The position numbers and the translations under genes are program-made. A stretch of DNA of 64,000 nt. Origin: Zhihengliuella flava. Its GTDB lineage: Bacteria > Actinomycetota > Actinomycetes > Actinomycetales > Micrococcaceae. The DNA lies in NCBI RefSeq assembly GCF_015751895.1, contig NZ_JADOTZ010000001.1, positions 992,001-1,056,000 of the forward strand, written 5' to 3'. Numbering within the stretch: position 1 is the first letter of the stretch; each line of letters begins with the position of its first letter. Positions 1-8,522 of this stretch are shown here, one piece after another. The notes beneath the pieces were generated by a model. It made no database searches. It had not been told where the DNA came from and saw only the letters and a program-made list of their open reading frames with translations.

Positions 1-201
1 CACCCCTGGCTGCTGCTGGTGGCTCTGGCCGCTCCCCTGTGCATCGGGCCGTCGTTGACCATGATGCGGGCAGGCCACGAACCGGGCGCCGCACGCAGCG
101 CCCTCATTCCGGTGCTCAAGCAAACCGGGATCATCAGCTTGGCCTACGCGGGGCTCTTCGCCGTCGGCATGGTCATCTCCGTGAGCTTGGGTTCCCTCTA
201 A
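1..201 (+). CDS. menA: MenA C-terminal end (1,4-dihydroxy-2-naphthoate polyprenyltransferase), partial
   Basis: Only the last 66 codons are in the window; the frame is open from base 1 to a TAA at 199-201. The piece holds two hydrophobic stretches with a short charged loop between them (RAGHEPGAARSALIPVL), as at the C-terminus of UbiA-family prenyltransferases, and resembles the end of actinobacterial MenA. MenA attaches the polyprenyl tail to dihydroxynaphthoate at the membrane in menaquinone synthesis. The cytochrome c assembly genes nearby fit a respiration neighbourhood. The catalytic DxxxD motifs lie outside the window, so the assignment rests on the tail alone. Confidence 0.6.
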   Translation, partial: HPWLLLVALAAPLCIGPSLTMMRAGHEPGAARSALIPVLKQTGIISLAYAGLFAVGMVISVSLGSL

Positions 202-242
202 CGCGTACCGTTCGCGGCTGCTTGGACGAGGCCGGATCTCGC

Positions 243-542
243 TTAGTCGCTGGTGGATTCGCCTCGCCGGCGGTCCGCCTGCTCCATGGCCTCGTCCTCC
301 GCGGCGGCGTCCTCCTCAGCGATGCGCGCGGCCTGACCGCGGCGCCCCGCCATGCGATCCGCCATCTCGTTGACGGCCTGCAGGCGCAGCGAGTTGAAGA
401 ACAGGTAGCTCACGGCGAAGGCAATCACGAGGCCAAGCACCGCTGCCACCCACAGGTTCCACCCGATGACCCAGTAGATGAACGCAAAGACGGCGAGGAA
501 CAGGGCGAGGCGGAGCAGCGTAAATTTCAGAAAATGCACCAC
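243..542 (-). CDS. DUF4229 domain membrane protein
   Basis: A 99-residue protein with two adjacent membrane segments (about residues 7-27 and 30-50) followed by a charged cytoplasmic tail rich in Arg and Glu. The pattern of a Phe-rich first helix and FFNSLR after the second matches the DUF4229 family, small actinobacterial membrane proteins of unknown function often found beside menA. The start is one of two consecutive GTG codons. It converges on menA with a gap of about 40 bp and is divergent from the next gene. No catalytic motif is visible. Confidence 0.8.
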   Translation of the reverse strand: MVHFLKFTLLRLALFLAVFAFIYWVIGWNLWVAAVLGLVIAFAVSYLFFNSLRLQAVNEMADRMAGRRGQAARIAEEDAAAEDEAMEQADRRRGESTSD

Positions 543-629
543 TTCATTCTACCGGGCGGGTGATCTGCCGGCCGAGCCGCTGCACTTGGCCCTGCGCGGA
601 ATCGACACGCGCGCCCGCCGCCGCTGACC

Positions 630-635
630 TAAACT
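630..635 (+). promoter_or_regulatory. Leaderless-type -10 box for the PLDc_N protein gene
   Basis: TAAACT lies six bases before the ATG at 642 and there is no ribosome binding site between them. This spacing is typical of leaderless actinobacterial transcripts. An overlapping TAGATT at 635-640 is too close to the start to act as the -10. Confidence 0.5.
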
Positions 636-641
636 AGATTC

Positions 642-1094
642 ATGGTTATCCGGCTGATTGTCGCGGCGTCGATCATCGCGCTGTTCGTCATTATTTACGC
701 GCTGGTGGAGTGCGTGCGCACCCGCCCTCACGAGGTGCGCAGCATCTCCAAGCCCGCCTGGATACTCTCCATCCTGCTCCTGCCGCTGATCGGCGCCGTG
801 CTGTGGTTTGCCCTCGGCCGCCCGCGAGCTGGCGCCCAGCCGGATCCGTATTCCGCACCGGGTTCCTCCTCGCGCAGCTCGGCCCCGGATGACGACGCCG
901 CGTTCCTGCGCCGCCTGCAAGCCGAGCGCGAGCACAAGGCCCGGGAAGCCGAACTGCGCCGCCGCGAGGATGAGCTGAACAAGCGGGAGAACGGTTCCCA
1001 GAAGCCCGGTGAGGCCTCCTCGGGGCCCTCAGATCCTGACCAAGAGGGTGACGACTCCGGCGCGGGCCCCAACCCTGAATCCAAGGATACCTAG
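642..1094 (+). CDS. PLDc N-terminal domain membrane protein
   Basis: A 150-residue protein. Residues 1-25 form a first membrane segment and about 43-62 a second, with a short loop between them and the motif KPAWILSILLLPLIGAVLW; this is the PLDc_N domain that precedes phospholipase D-like catalytic domains or, as here, stands alone. No HKD catalytic motif is present. The C-terminal half is a hydrophilic, probably disordered and partly coiled-coil tail rich in Arg, Glu and Ser. Its role is unknown. It probably starts from a leaderless mRNA. Confidence 0.8.
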   Translation: MVIRLIVAASIIALFVIIYALVECVRTRPHEVRSISKPAWILSILLLPLIGAVLWFALGRPRAGAQPDPYSAPGSSSRSSAPDDDAAFLRRLQAEREHKAREAELRRREDELNKRENGSQKPGEASSGPSDPDQEGDDSGAGPNPESKDT

Positions 1095-1252
1095 GGGCAA
1101 TCCCTCCCAGCTCCAGCAGCGAGGGCCATGCGGCACTGGCTGAGGGCAGGCACACCGACCATTCGGCGCTGAGTGGTCCTTGTGGCACGCACAAGCCCCA
1201 CAGACGCGGAGTCGTCGGCACCGCACACGCTGATACCGTCCCCTCAAACACG

Positions 1253-1289
1253 GAGTCGGCCACCTCCGCCCCGCGGAAGTGGCCGACTC
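1253..1289. terminator. Bidirectional hairpin terminator
   Basis: Perfect 11-bp arms at 1253-1263 and 1279-1289 (GAGTCGGCCAC / GTGGCCGACTC) lie between the convergent PLDc_N gene and ccsB. There is no U-tract on either strand, as is common in high-GC actinobacteria. Confidence 0.6.
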
Positions 1290-1308
1290 GATGCCGTGCG
1301 TGACCTGG

Positions 1309-2346
1309 CTAGACGCCGGCGTAGGAGTGCAGGCCGTCGAAGTAGATGTTCACCACGGTGAAATTGAAGATCAGGCACGCGTAACCGACGATGCTCAACC
1401 ATGCCGAACGCACGCCCGTCCAGCCGCGCGTTGCGCGCGCGTGCAGGTAGCCCGCGTAGACCACCCAAATGACAAAGCTCCAGACTTCCTTGGGGTCCCA
1501 GCCCCAGTAGCGCCCCCATGCCTGCTCGGCCCAGATGGCGCCCGCCATCACCGTGAACGTCCACATCACGAAGGACACGGCGTTGATCCGGTACGCCAAA
1601 TTCTCCAGCGCCCCCGCGGACGGGACCAGGCGCAGCCACGGCATGACGTCCCGGCCTGTCTCCTTGAGCTTCGTCATGCGGCGGTGCTGCAACAGCTGCA
1701 GCACGTTGGCGACGAACGTGATGGTGAACAGGGAGGAGGCGAGGACGGCGATCGAGACGTGAATGATCAGCCAGTACGACTGCAGGGCCGGGACCAAGTG
1801 GCCCACGGGGGTCGGGAATCCAATCGTCGCCGCGCACAGCATGACGGTCACCAGCAGCGTGACAAACACGCCCATGAAACGCAGGTCCTTCTTGAGCAGC
1901 ACCAGCAAGTACACGAGGGCCACCAACAGCGCGCCGGTGGTCAAGAACTCGTACATATTGCCCCAGGGCACCCGGCCCGCGGCGAAGGCGCGGGTCAGGA
2001 CGGCGGCGGTGTGAACCACGGCCGCGAGCCACGTGAGGACGACGGCGATGCGCGCGATCGGGCGTTTGTCCGTCCCGGCCGCATACTCCATCGAGTCGTC
2101 CACCAGCTGGGTTGGCGCGGAATCATCCGGACCGGAGTGGGCGTCCTCGCCCCGGCCGCCCACGCTGGCCAACTGCTTGACCTCGGCGCGTTCGTTGGCC
2201 AGCACCTCGGACTCCAGCGCCCGAATCGTGGCATTGGACTTAGCCATGTCCCAGGCGAACGCGATGAGTGCCACCGCGTAGGCGAACGCGGCCAACAGCA
2301 TGAACATGTCGCTGAACGCGCCAAGTTCCTCATTGATGACGGGCAT
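1309..2346 (-). CDS. ccsB: Cytochrome c biogenesis protein CcsB (CcsA family heme handling)
   Basis: A multi-pass protein of 345 residues carrying the WWD-type heme motif WGRYWGWDPKEVWSF in its C-terminal third, the hallmark of the CcsA/CcsB subunit of System II cytochrome c synthase. With ResB it exports heme and ligates it to CxxCH motifs outside the membrane. The ATG at 2346 is chosen because AGGAG lies six bases upstream and the resB stop lies just before it; longer frames run back into resB. Last gene of the operon; naming of CcsA and CcsB varies between organisms. Confidence 0.93.
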   Translation of the reverse strand: MPVINEELGAFSDMFMLLAAFAYAVALIAFAWDMAKSNATIRALESEVLANERAEVKQLASVGGRGEDAHSGPDDSAPTQLVDDSMEYAAGTDKRPIARIAVVLTWLAAVVHTAAVLTRAFAAGRVPWGNMYEFLTTGALLVALVYLLVLLKKDLRFMGVFVTLLVTVMLCAATIGFPTPVGHLVPALQSYWLIIHVSIAVLASSLFTITFVANVLQLLQHRRMTKLKETGRDVMPWLRLVPSAGALENLAYRINAVSFVMWTFTVMAGAIWAEQAWGRYWGWDPKEVWSFVIWVVYAGYLHARATRGWTGVRSAWLSIVGYACLIFNFTVVNIYFDGLHSYAGV

Positions 2347-2348
2347 GA

Positions 2349-4046
2349 TTACTCCTGATCCTTGCGGGTGCCGTGGGGAGCGATCTGCTCCAGCAGGCGG
2401 TGGACGTGCTGGGCTTCCTCGGCGAGGCGCGGGTCCTCGCCACGGGCCAAGAGTCCGTATTCCATGATAAGTCGGTCGTCGTCGCGGCGGGCCTTGACCC
2501 ACACGCGGCGCCGTGGGGTGAACAGGGACACGGCCAAGCCGCCGAGTGCCAAGATCGCGAAGATCAGCACGGGAGCCTTCGCCGGGTCGTGGTGGATGTC
2601 GAGGCCCACAAACCGCTCGAGCCCATCAAACGAGATGGAGCCCTTGCCCTCTGGCAGTTGGATTCGTTCGCCCGGGTTGATGACCAGGCCACCCGCGTCG
2701 AGGTTGCGGCTGTTGAGCTCGGTCAGATCCTCCGTGTCCAACACGTAGACGTTCTGCGGGGTTCCCCCATCCAACCCCAGATCGCCGTAGTAGGAGTTCA
2801 GTTGCAGTTGCGGCAACGCGGGCGACGGGTCCAGTGAGATCCCCACGCCGTTAGCCTCGCCAGCGGTGGGCAGGAAGAGCCCCACAAAACCGAGTTGATC
2901 TGGCTGGGCGTCGGGCACCTTCAAAACGGTCAACGAGGTGAACACCGCATCCTGCGGCACCGACGGCACGGGGCCAGAGAACGCCACGTCACCATTGCCG
3001 TCCCGGACCGTGATGACCGGAGCGTAGCCGTTACCCACCAAATAGACGGAGGCACCGCCGATGCGGAGGGGCTCGTTGACCTTGAGCGTCTGCTGCACCG
3101 GGTCCTCCCCCGGTAACTGGGTCGTGACGGAGGCGTCGAAGTCAATCTGCTGACCGAAGGAACTGGTGGTGTCCCGGTCATAGGTCACTTCGAAGTTGTC
3201 GAGGTAGATGGAGAACGGCTCGAGGGAATCCGGCGTGAACGCGGTACCGGAGCTGAAGGAATCGTAAGACACCAGCGTGTTGACGAAGGACTCCCCCTCA
3301 ACCAAAATCCGCTGACCGTTGTAGCCGAAGGCCCCACCGACGGCGACTGACCCAAGAATGCCGACCAAGGAGACGTGGAAGACGAGGTTACCGACCTCAC
3401 GCCAATACCCACGCTCCGCGCCGACCGAGGCCTCGGCCTCTCCAGGGCGAGCCTCGACGCGGTATCCGCGCTTTTTCAAGGCGGCCGCAGCGGCCTGCAC
3501 GGCCGCCGTCAGGTTGAGGCTCGACGGCGCCGCGTCGGCGTCGTGCGCTGCACTTTCCGCTTCGCCCGGGCTCCACACCAGGCTGCCATGCTCCGGCATG
3601 CGGGACAGGCGGGCGGGGGTGCGCGGCGGCGGGGTGCGCATGGCCCGCCAGTGCTTCTTGGTGCGCGGCAGGATGCACCCGATCAATGAGATGAACAGGA
3701 GGAGGTAGATGGCGGAGAACCAGACGGACGAGTACACGTCGAACATCTGGAAGCGATCGAGCCATTCGCCCGCCGTCGGATTGTTCTCGAGGTAGGCCGT
3801 CACGGCGGCCTCGTTCGCGTCACGCTGCGGGAAGAGGGATCCGGGGACGGCCGCCACGGCCAGCAACAGCAGCAAGAAGAGCGCCGTGCGCATGGTCGTC
3901 AATTGGGTCCACGCCCAGCGCAGCATGCCCACGAATCCGAGCGCGGGAACCGCGACGTCCGGGCGCTTGCCGCCGGTGGCGGAGGCCGGCGACCGGCCCG
4001 TCTGAGCGGATTCGGCGCGCTCTTCGCGAATATTGTCCTGTGCCAT
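2349..4046 (-). CDS. resB: ResB-like cytochrome c biogenesis protein
   Basis: A 565-residue protein. After about 35 hydrophilic residues come a membrane segment (TALFLLLLLAVAAVPGSLFP), a second near residue 110, a third near 220, then a large extracytoplasmic domain of about 250 residues, and a final helix near 500 (VLIFAILALGGLAVSLF). This is the ResB/Ccs1 layout. It forms the System II heme-ligation complex with CcsB. Its ATG shares one base with the ccdA TGA, so translation is probably coupled, and ccsB starts within 3 bp of its stop. Confidence 0.95.
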   Translation of the reverse strand: MAQDNIREERAESAQTGRSPASATGGKRPDVAVPALGFVGMLRWAWTQLTTMRTALFLLLLLAVAAVPGSLFPQRDANEAAVTAYLENNPTAGEWLDRFQMFDVYSSVWFSAIYLLLFISLIGCILPRTKKHWRAMRTPPPRTPARLSRMPEHGSLVWSPGEAESAAHDADAAPSSLNLTAAVQAAAAALKKRGYRVEARPGEAEASVGAERGYWREVGNLVFHVSLVGILGSVAVGGAFGYNGQRILVEGESFVNTLVSYDSFSSGTAFTPDSLEPFSIYLDNFEVTYDRDTTSSFGQQIDFDASVTTQLPGEDPVQQTLKVNEPLRIGGASVYLVGNGYAPVITVRDGNGDVAFSGPVPSVPQDAVFTSLTVLKVPDAQPDQLGFVGLFLPTAGEANGVGISLDPSPALPQLQLNSYYGDLGLDGGTPQNVYVLDTEDLTELNSRNLDAGGLVINPGERIQLPEGKGSISFDGLERFVGLDIHHDPAKAPVLIFAILALGGLAVSLFTPRRRVWVKARRDDDRLIMEYGLLARGEDPRLAEEAQHVHRLLEQIAPHGTRKDQE

Positions 4047-4795
4047 CAGATCGGCAGCCTCACATCGTTGACGAACCAGTTCTGCAGTTCAGCGACCCAC
4101 ATCCCCCACACGCCGGTGGCCATCAGCACGCCGAGGACGATCAGCATGATGCCACCGAACATGGAGACCGCCCGCTTGTGGCGGCGGAAGAACGCGAGCG
4201 CCCCCATCCCGCGGCGCAGACCCATGGCGATCAGAATGAACGGGAGCCCAAGCCCCACGCAGTAGGCGAAGGTCAGCAGGGCTCCCTTGCCGACGTCCGG
4301 GTTGGCTCCGGAGCTGAGCGCAAGCACCGCGGCCAGCGTCGGCCCCATGCAGGGGGCCCAGCCCAACCCGAACACGAAGCCGAGCACCGGCGCACCCCAG
4401 AGTCCCGCTGGCGGCCGATAGTTCAGTTTGCGCGTGCGTTGGAACAGGCCCAGACCGCCCATGAACACAAGCCCCATGATGATCACCACGACGCCCAGCA
4501 CCTGCGTGACCCACGCGCCCTGGAACCGCAACCAGATGCTGACTTGCGCGAACAGCACGCCGGCGAGCATGAACACCGCCGTAAAACCCAGCACAAACAG
4601 GCTGATGCCCGCGACGAGCCGCCCGCGCTTCTGGTCGGCAAGATCTGCTCCGGTCAGGCCAGTCACGTAGCCCAGATACCCGGGGACCAAGGGCACCACG
4701 CACGGAGAGAGAAAGGAGACGAGCCCGGCGAGCAGGGCGACGGGAATCGCGAGGAGGAGCGAACCGTCCGCGACGATTTCGGCGAACGGATTCAC
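4046..4795 (-). CDS. ccdA: Cytochrome c biogenesis thiol-disulfide carrier CcdA
   Basis: 249 residues and about six membrane segments. The first helix carries SFLSPCVVPLVPGYLGYVTG and the fourth carries GLGWAPCMGPTL: the two conserved Cys, each in a proline-rich helix, that shuttle reducing equivalents across the membrane in CcdA/DsbD proteins. It should reduce the TlpA-like lipoprotein encoded upstream, which keeps apocytochrome c thiols reduced. The GTG start at 4795 overlaps the upstream TGA (GTGA), supporting this start. Confidence 0.95.
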   Translation of the reverse strand: MNPFAEIVADGSLLLAIPVALLAGLVSFLSPCVVPLVPGYLGYVTGLTGADLADQKRGRLVAGISLFVLGFTAVFMLAGVLFAQVSIWLRFQGAWVTQVLGVVVIIMGLVFMGGLGLFQRTRKLNYRPPAGLWGAPVLGFVFGLGWAPCMGPTLAAVLALSSGANPDVGKGALLTFAYCVGLGLPFILIAMGLRRGMGALAFFRRHKRAVSMFGGIMLIVLGVLMATGVWGMWVAELQNWFVNDVRLPI

Positions 4796-5394
4796 GCGGC
4801 CTCGCCGAGACGGTCCTCGATGAGGCCGCGCAGCGTCGCCTCCTCCACCACGCCGAGGATGCGGGCGGCGACGCGGCCCTGCGCATCCAGCACCAGCGTG
4901 GTCGGGACGGCCTGCGGGTTCACAAACTGCGAGACTCCGAGCAGGATCGAGCCATCCGTGTCCGGGGCGGACGGATAGGGAATCTCAAAGGTGCGCTCAA
5001 AGGCGGCCGCCGTCGGCTCCGTATCGCGGACATTCACGCCGACAAATTCGACGTTCTGATCCTCGAAGTCGTGGGCCAAGGTCACCAAGTGCGGAGCCTC
5101 CACCCGGCACGGGGCGCATGCGGCGTACCAAAAGTTCAGGATGGTCACCTGCCCCGCCCAGTCCGCAGAGTCCAGTGCGTCACCGTTGTAAAACGTTCCC
5201 TGCACCTCGAGCGGTTCGCCACGATCTGACTCGGCGTAGATCTCCACCGAACCGTCGCCGGCCACATAATTCTGATTGGAGACGCTGGAGGTGAGTGGGT
5301 CCTCGGCCGGGCTGCAGGCGGCAACGGGCGCGACGACGGCGAGCGCGGCGGCGGAGGCCAAAAGGCGGCGTCGGGACAGGGGCGTGCTTTTCAT
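4792..5394 (-). CDS. TlpA/ResA-like thioredoxin-fold lipoprotein
   Basis: A 200-residue protein. The N-terminus has a twin-arginine pattern (SRRRLLA), a hydrophobic core and a lipobox ending VAAC, so it is probably a Tat-exported lipoprotein. The redox motif CAPC sits in FWYAACAPCRVEAP, and a cis-Pro region VPTTLVLD follows, as in TlpA/ResA thiol-disulfide reductases. It probably reduces apocytochrome c Cys residues using electrons from CcdA. The ATG at 5394 has GAGGA seven bases upstream; the longer frame overlaps the upstream phosphatase gene. Confidence 0.9.
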   Translation of the reverse strand: MKSTPLSRRRLLASAAALAVVAPVAACSPAEDPLTSSVSNQNYVAGDGSVEIYAESDRGEPLEVQGTFYNGDALDSADWAGQVTILNFWYAACAPCRVEAPHLVTLAHDFEDQNVEFVGVNVRDTEPTAAAFERTFEIPYPSAPDTDGSILLGVSQFVNPQAVPTTLVLDAQGRVAARILGVVEEATLRGLIEDRLGEAA

Positions 5395-5404
5395 GCGTAG
5401 TTCC

Positions 5405-6076
5405 TCAGGCGCCCGGTAGGTTGGCGGCGCGGGCCAGCAGGTCGGCGCAGGGTTCGGAGTAGCGGACAGCCACGAGGCGTTCGCCATCAAAATCGAGGCT
5501 GGTGATCGAGGCGAGGCTGCATTCGCGGCGGCGAGGATCGTGCCACAGGGGGCGATTCTCCGCAGCGAGGCGCGTGACCCAGATGGGCAACTGGTGGGCC
5601 ACCAAAATGGCCTCCGCCCCGTCTCCGCCGAGTTCGACGGCGCGGGCTCGGTGTTCATCCACCGCTTCCATGACGCGTTCTACCTGCTCGCTGTAGGGCT
5701 CGCCCCAGGACGGCTTGAAGGGGTTCACCAGCAGCGGCCACAGCTTGGGCTCGCGCAGGCGCGCAGCCACATGGGACATGCCCTCGAAATGGTTCCCCGC
5801 CTCGACGATGCGGTGCTCGACGCCGGTCTCGAGACCCAGCGCCGCGGCGGTCGGCCGGGCGGTTTCTTGTGCGCGAAGCAGGGGTGAGGCCGCAAGGGAA
5901 ACGATGGACGCTCCGGCGGCCGCGCGGGCACCGAAGTGTGCGCCGATGCGCTCAGCCATCTCGTAGCCCAGCTCTGAGAGGTGGTACCCGGGCAGGCGCC
6001 CGTAGAGGACGCGGTCAGGGTTGTGCACTTCACCGTGGCGCACAAGATGAACTGTTGCGAGAGCCATGGGCGCCAT
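5405..6076 (-). CDS. Histidine phosphatase family protein (phosphoglycerate mutase-like)
   Basis: About 220 residues. The N-terminal HLVRHGEVHNP is the RHG active-site motif of the histidine phosphatase superfamily; the second catalytic His lies in AILVAHQLPIW. In actinobacteria a gene of this kind commonly heads the ccdA-resB-ccsB operon (Rv0525 in M. tuberculosis, from memory), but its substrate is not established and glycolytic mutase activity is doubtful. The start could be ATG 6076 or ATG 6067; neither has a strong ribosome binding site. Confidence 0.85.
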   Translation of the reverse strand: MAPMALATVHLVRHGEVHNPDRVLYGRLPGYHLSELGYEMAERIGAHFGARAAAGASIVSLAASPLLRAQETARPTAAALGLETGVEHRIVEAGNHFEGMSHVAARLREPKLWPLLVNPFKPSWGEPYSEQVERVMEAVDEHRARAVELGGDGAEAILVAHQLPIWVTRLAAENRPLWHDPRRRECSLASITSLDFDGERLVAVRYSEPCADLLARAANLPGA

Positions 6077-6379
6077 TCTCTCACTGCTTGCTGTGCCTCC
6101 CCCAATCAACGAACGGTCCGGTCAGCTCGCGCACTGGCGACAGAACCGCCGTCGTCCTGCCCCTATTCGACAATCCGTAGAAAATGACGGCACCGGGCCG
6201 TTCGCCACCAGCGAACTCGCCGCACGTCGCACGATGCCGGGGCTGAGGGCCGACCGACTGGCCGCGAGCGTCACAAATCGTCTCCGCGGTCTAGATATAT
6301 GCAAATGCATGTATTACGGTAGAGGCAACGGCAGGCCGCGACCCCGCGGGCTGCAGACCACGAACAAGTAGGAGACACC
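6077..6379. other. Gene-free divergent region between the phosphatase operon and yceI
   Basis: About 300 bp without a convincing gene. It must hold the promoter of the leftward cytochrome c maturation operon and that of the rightward YceI gene. The only clear structured element is the palindrome at 6296-6313 inside a short AT-rich patch. Small open frames here lack ribosome binding sites. Confidence 0.6.
6296..6313. promoter_or_regulatory. Palindromic operator upstream of yceI
   Basis: TATATGCA-AA-TGCATGTA: two 8-bp arms with one mismatch, centred 75 bp before the YceI start, in a patch far more AT-rich than its surroundings. Size and symmetry suit a MarR- or TetR-type dimer; MarR-family regulators often accompany yceI genes, but no such regulator gene is in this window. 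Confidence 0.5.
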
Positions 6380-6928
6380 ATGCCCATCCCCGCAGAGCTC
6401 AGCACCGGCACCTGGAACATTGACAACTCACACTCCGAGATCGGCTTCTCGGTCCGCCACGCAGGCATCAGCAAGGTTCGCGGCCGTTTCAGCGACGTCG
6501 AGGGCACCCTCCAGGTGGCCGAGGAGGTCGCCAAGTCGCAGTTGCAGGCCGTGGTGCAGACGGCCTCGGTCGACACTCGCGACGAAAACCGCGACGCCCA
6601 CCTTAAGGGCGAGGACTTCTTCAACGTGGAGCAGTTCCCGACGATGACCTTTGCCGGCAAGGATCTGGTGGGCCAAGGCAATGAGTTCACCCTGCACGGC
6701 GACCTCACGATCCGCGGCACCACCCAGCCCGTCGAGTTCGACGTTGAGTTCCAGGGAACCGCCGTCGATCCGTTCGGCCTCACCCGCGCCGGATTCGAGG
6801 CCACCACCACCATCTCCCGCAAGGAGTTCGGCCTCACATGGAACGCTGCGCTCGAGGCTGGCGGCGTGCTGGTGGGGGACAAAGTGACCATCATTCTGGA
6901 CCTGTCCTTGGTGAAGGCTGAGGGCTAA
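6380..6928 (+). CDS. YceI family protein
   Basis: 182 residues without a signal peptide. It begins GTWNIDNSHSEIGFSVRH and shows the conserved YceI pattern of alternating strands, including EDFFNVEQFPTMTF and the GDLTIRGTTQPVEF segment. YceI proteins form a lipocalin-like barrel that binds isoprenoid or other amphiphilic ligands. The lack of export signal is common in actinobacterial versions. AGGAG lies seven bases before the ATG. It is a single-gene unit with an operator-like palindrome upstream and a strong terminator downstream. Its ligand is unknown. Confidence 0.92.
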   Translation: MPIPAELSTGTWNIDNSHSEIGFSVRHAGISKVRGRFSDVEGTLQVAEEVAKSQLQAVVQTASVDTRDENRDAHLKGEDFFNVEQFPTMTFAGKDLVGQGNEFTLHGDLTIRGTTQPVEFDVEFQGTAVDPFGLTRAGFEATTTISRKEFGLTWNAALEAGGVLVGDKVTIILDLSLVKAEG

Positions 6929-6950
6929 CCTCCCCCCACACACTCCACGA

Positions 6951-6990
6951 CGGCCCCGGCCGCGGCATGCGCCGCGCCCGGGGCCGTTTC
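6951..6990 (+). terminator. Rho-independent terminator after yceI
   Basis: A GC-rich hairpin with 16-base arms and one mismatch (6951-6966 and 6971-6986, loop ATGC) is followed directly by TTTCTT. It ends the YceI transcript. Confidence 0.85.
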
Positions 6991-7093
6991 TTGTGGACAA
7001 CTCGCTGTTTCCACAGGCACCTGCGGCAGCACCACGATGCGGACCGAGGCTTTCTACTGTCGAGAAAGCCGTCCCCCAGCAGCAGGAGTCACC

Positions 7094-7663
7094 ATGGCCG
7101 ACCACAGCGCCGCATCGAGCACCACCGACCACCCCTCGGCCGACCCGCCGGCGCACCGGGTCAACGAGCACGGAGTCCCCGTGCGGCCGACTGCCGTCCG
7201 CGCCGCACGTGGCTTGCTCTTGGGCGCGGGTGCCCTGCTCGTCATCGTCTACCTCGTCGTTCTCGTCTCGCCGAGCCTGATGGTGGCCGGAGGGGTCACG
7301 GTACTGCTCCAGCCGTCGGGGCTGGGATTCGGCAGCATGCTCCTTTTCCTCGCCAGCCCACTGGTCAAGTTCCTCGCGGTGCTCCTCGTGGGCGGCATGG
7401 CGGGATGCTACGTGCTCTGCGCCTTCCTCATCTTCACGGGGCATCACCGAGCACGCGTCTGGGCTACCGTCGCCTCCGCGGCGTCGATGCCCTTCTTTGC
7501 CGCGCCGGCGCCGACCCTGCTGCTGTTCATCCCGCTCATCAGCCTCGGCGCACTCTTGTCCATGTGGCTCCCCTCGGCCAGCGCGTACATGCGTGCCGCC
7601 GCCGCCTACAAGGCCTCCTTCGTCAGCGGATCGCTGCGGCCCGCCCCGGCCGCGGTGTGCTGA
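7094..7663 (+). CDS. Membrane protein of unknown function
   Basis: I do not recognise a family. The 189-residue protein has about 35 hydrophilic N-terminal residues followed by four likely membrane segments (about residues 38-58, 70-95, 105-125 and 135-158) and a short Ala-rich tail. GGAGTCACC precedes the ATG at 7094, which fixes the start over longer frames. Codon use is like that of its neighbours. It lies between the yceI terminator and another membrane protein on the same strand, so the two may be co-transcribed. Confidence 0.75.
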   Translation: MADHSAASSTTDHPSADPPAHRVNEHGVPVRPTAVRAARGLLLGAGALLVIVYLVVLVSPSLMVAGGVTVLLQPSGLGFGSMLLFLASPLVKFLAVLLVGGMAGCYVLCAFLIFTGHHRARVWATVASAASMPFFAAPAPTLLLFIPLISLGALLSMWLPSASAYMRAAAAYKASFVSGSLRPAPAAVC

Positions 7664-7763
7664 TGAGGTGACGGCGGCGGCTCCCCTGCTGTGGTGCAGG
7701 TCCGCCCAGAGACTCCGCCCGGCCGGTAAGCTGGACACAGAGTCAAAACGTGGAGGAGCCATC

Positions 7764-8522
7764 ATGAGCCAGAACAGTTCGAACAGCCCTCAGCAGCCCA
7801 ACGGCGAGGAGCCACCCCAGTACGGTGTGCGGCTCCCCGAGGATCAGCGCCCAGCCCCGCCACAACAGCAGAGCCAACCGTCCAATCCCTACGGTGGTGG
7901 ACAGGTCCCGCCACCGTCGCCGGGGCAGTACGGACAGCAGTCAGCCGCCTCCTCGTCCGGTCAGTCGGGCCCCTACTCAGCTGGCCCCTACCAGAATTCT
8001 CCGTACCAGCAGGGAGGCTTCCAGCAACCGGGCCCCTACGGGCCCGGTCAAGGAACGACGCCGACGCCTCCCAAGTCGATCATGGTTGCCTTCGGATTGA
8101 TCTTGGCTGCCGGCGCTCTGACGCTGGTCTCGGGCATCATCCTGCTGATGACTCCGACGCCGCAGTTGGCCGCCATGTTGGAAGAGCTCTACGCCGCGGA
8201 CCCGATGCTGAGCGAACAGCTCGCGACAACGGGCATTAGCGTCACCGCCTTGGCGGACCTCGCGAAAACCTTCGGTGTTGTCATGATGGTCGTCGCGGTG
8301 GCCATCTACGCGCTCATCGCATTCTTCATTCGCAAGGGCAGCAATGGAGCCCGGGTGACGGGCACGGTCTTGGCCGTACTCTCGCTCGCGGGCCTCGTCG
8401 GCACGGACGTGCTGACCATGCTGACCACTTTGCTGGGCATCGGCGGCATCGTCGCCGCGTGGCTGCGCCCGTCCTCTCAGTACATCGCCGCCGTCAAGGA
8501 GGCCAAGCGCTGGCGCCGTTAA
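7764..8522 (+). CDS. Proline/glutamine-rich membrane protein
   Basis: 252 residues. The first 100 are Pro, Gln, Ser, Gly and Tyr rich with repeated GPY/QQ units and are probably disordered. About four membrane segments follow (around 108-132, 170-190, 200-220 and 222-238). Such PQ-rich N-termini are common in actinobacterial envelope proteins but define no function. GGAGGAGCC precedes the ATG at 7764. Its TAA is interlocked with the rex stop codon: the two convergent genes overlap by 4 bp. Confidence 0.8.
   Translation: MSQNSSNSPQQPNGEEPPQYGVRLPEDQRPAPPQQQSQPSNPYGGGQVPPPSPGQYGQQSAASSSGQSGPYSAGPYQNSPYQQGGFQQPGPYGPGQGTTPTPPKSIMVAFGLILAAGALTLVSGIILLMTPTPQLAAMLEELYAADPMLSEQLATTGISVTALADLAKTFGVVMMVVAVAIYALIAFFIRKGSNGARVTGTVLAVLSLAGLVGTDVLTMLTTLLGIGGIVAAWLRPSSQYIAAVKEAKRWRR

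Noticed and set aside
6428-7765. Open frame of 445 codons antisense to yceI and the following membrane protein
   Set aside because: Composition is Arg/Gly/His-rich as in other antisense frames of GC-rich genes; yceI and the next gene are better supported.
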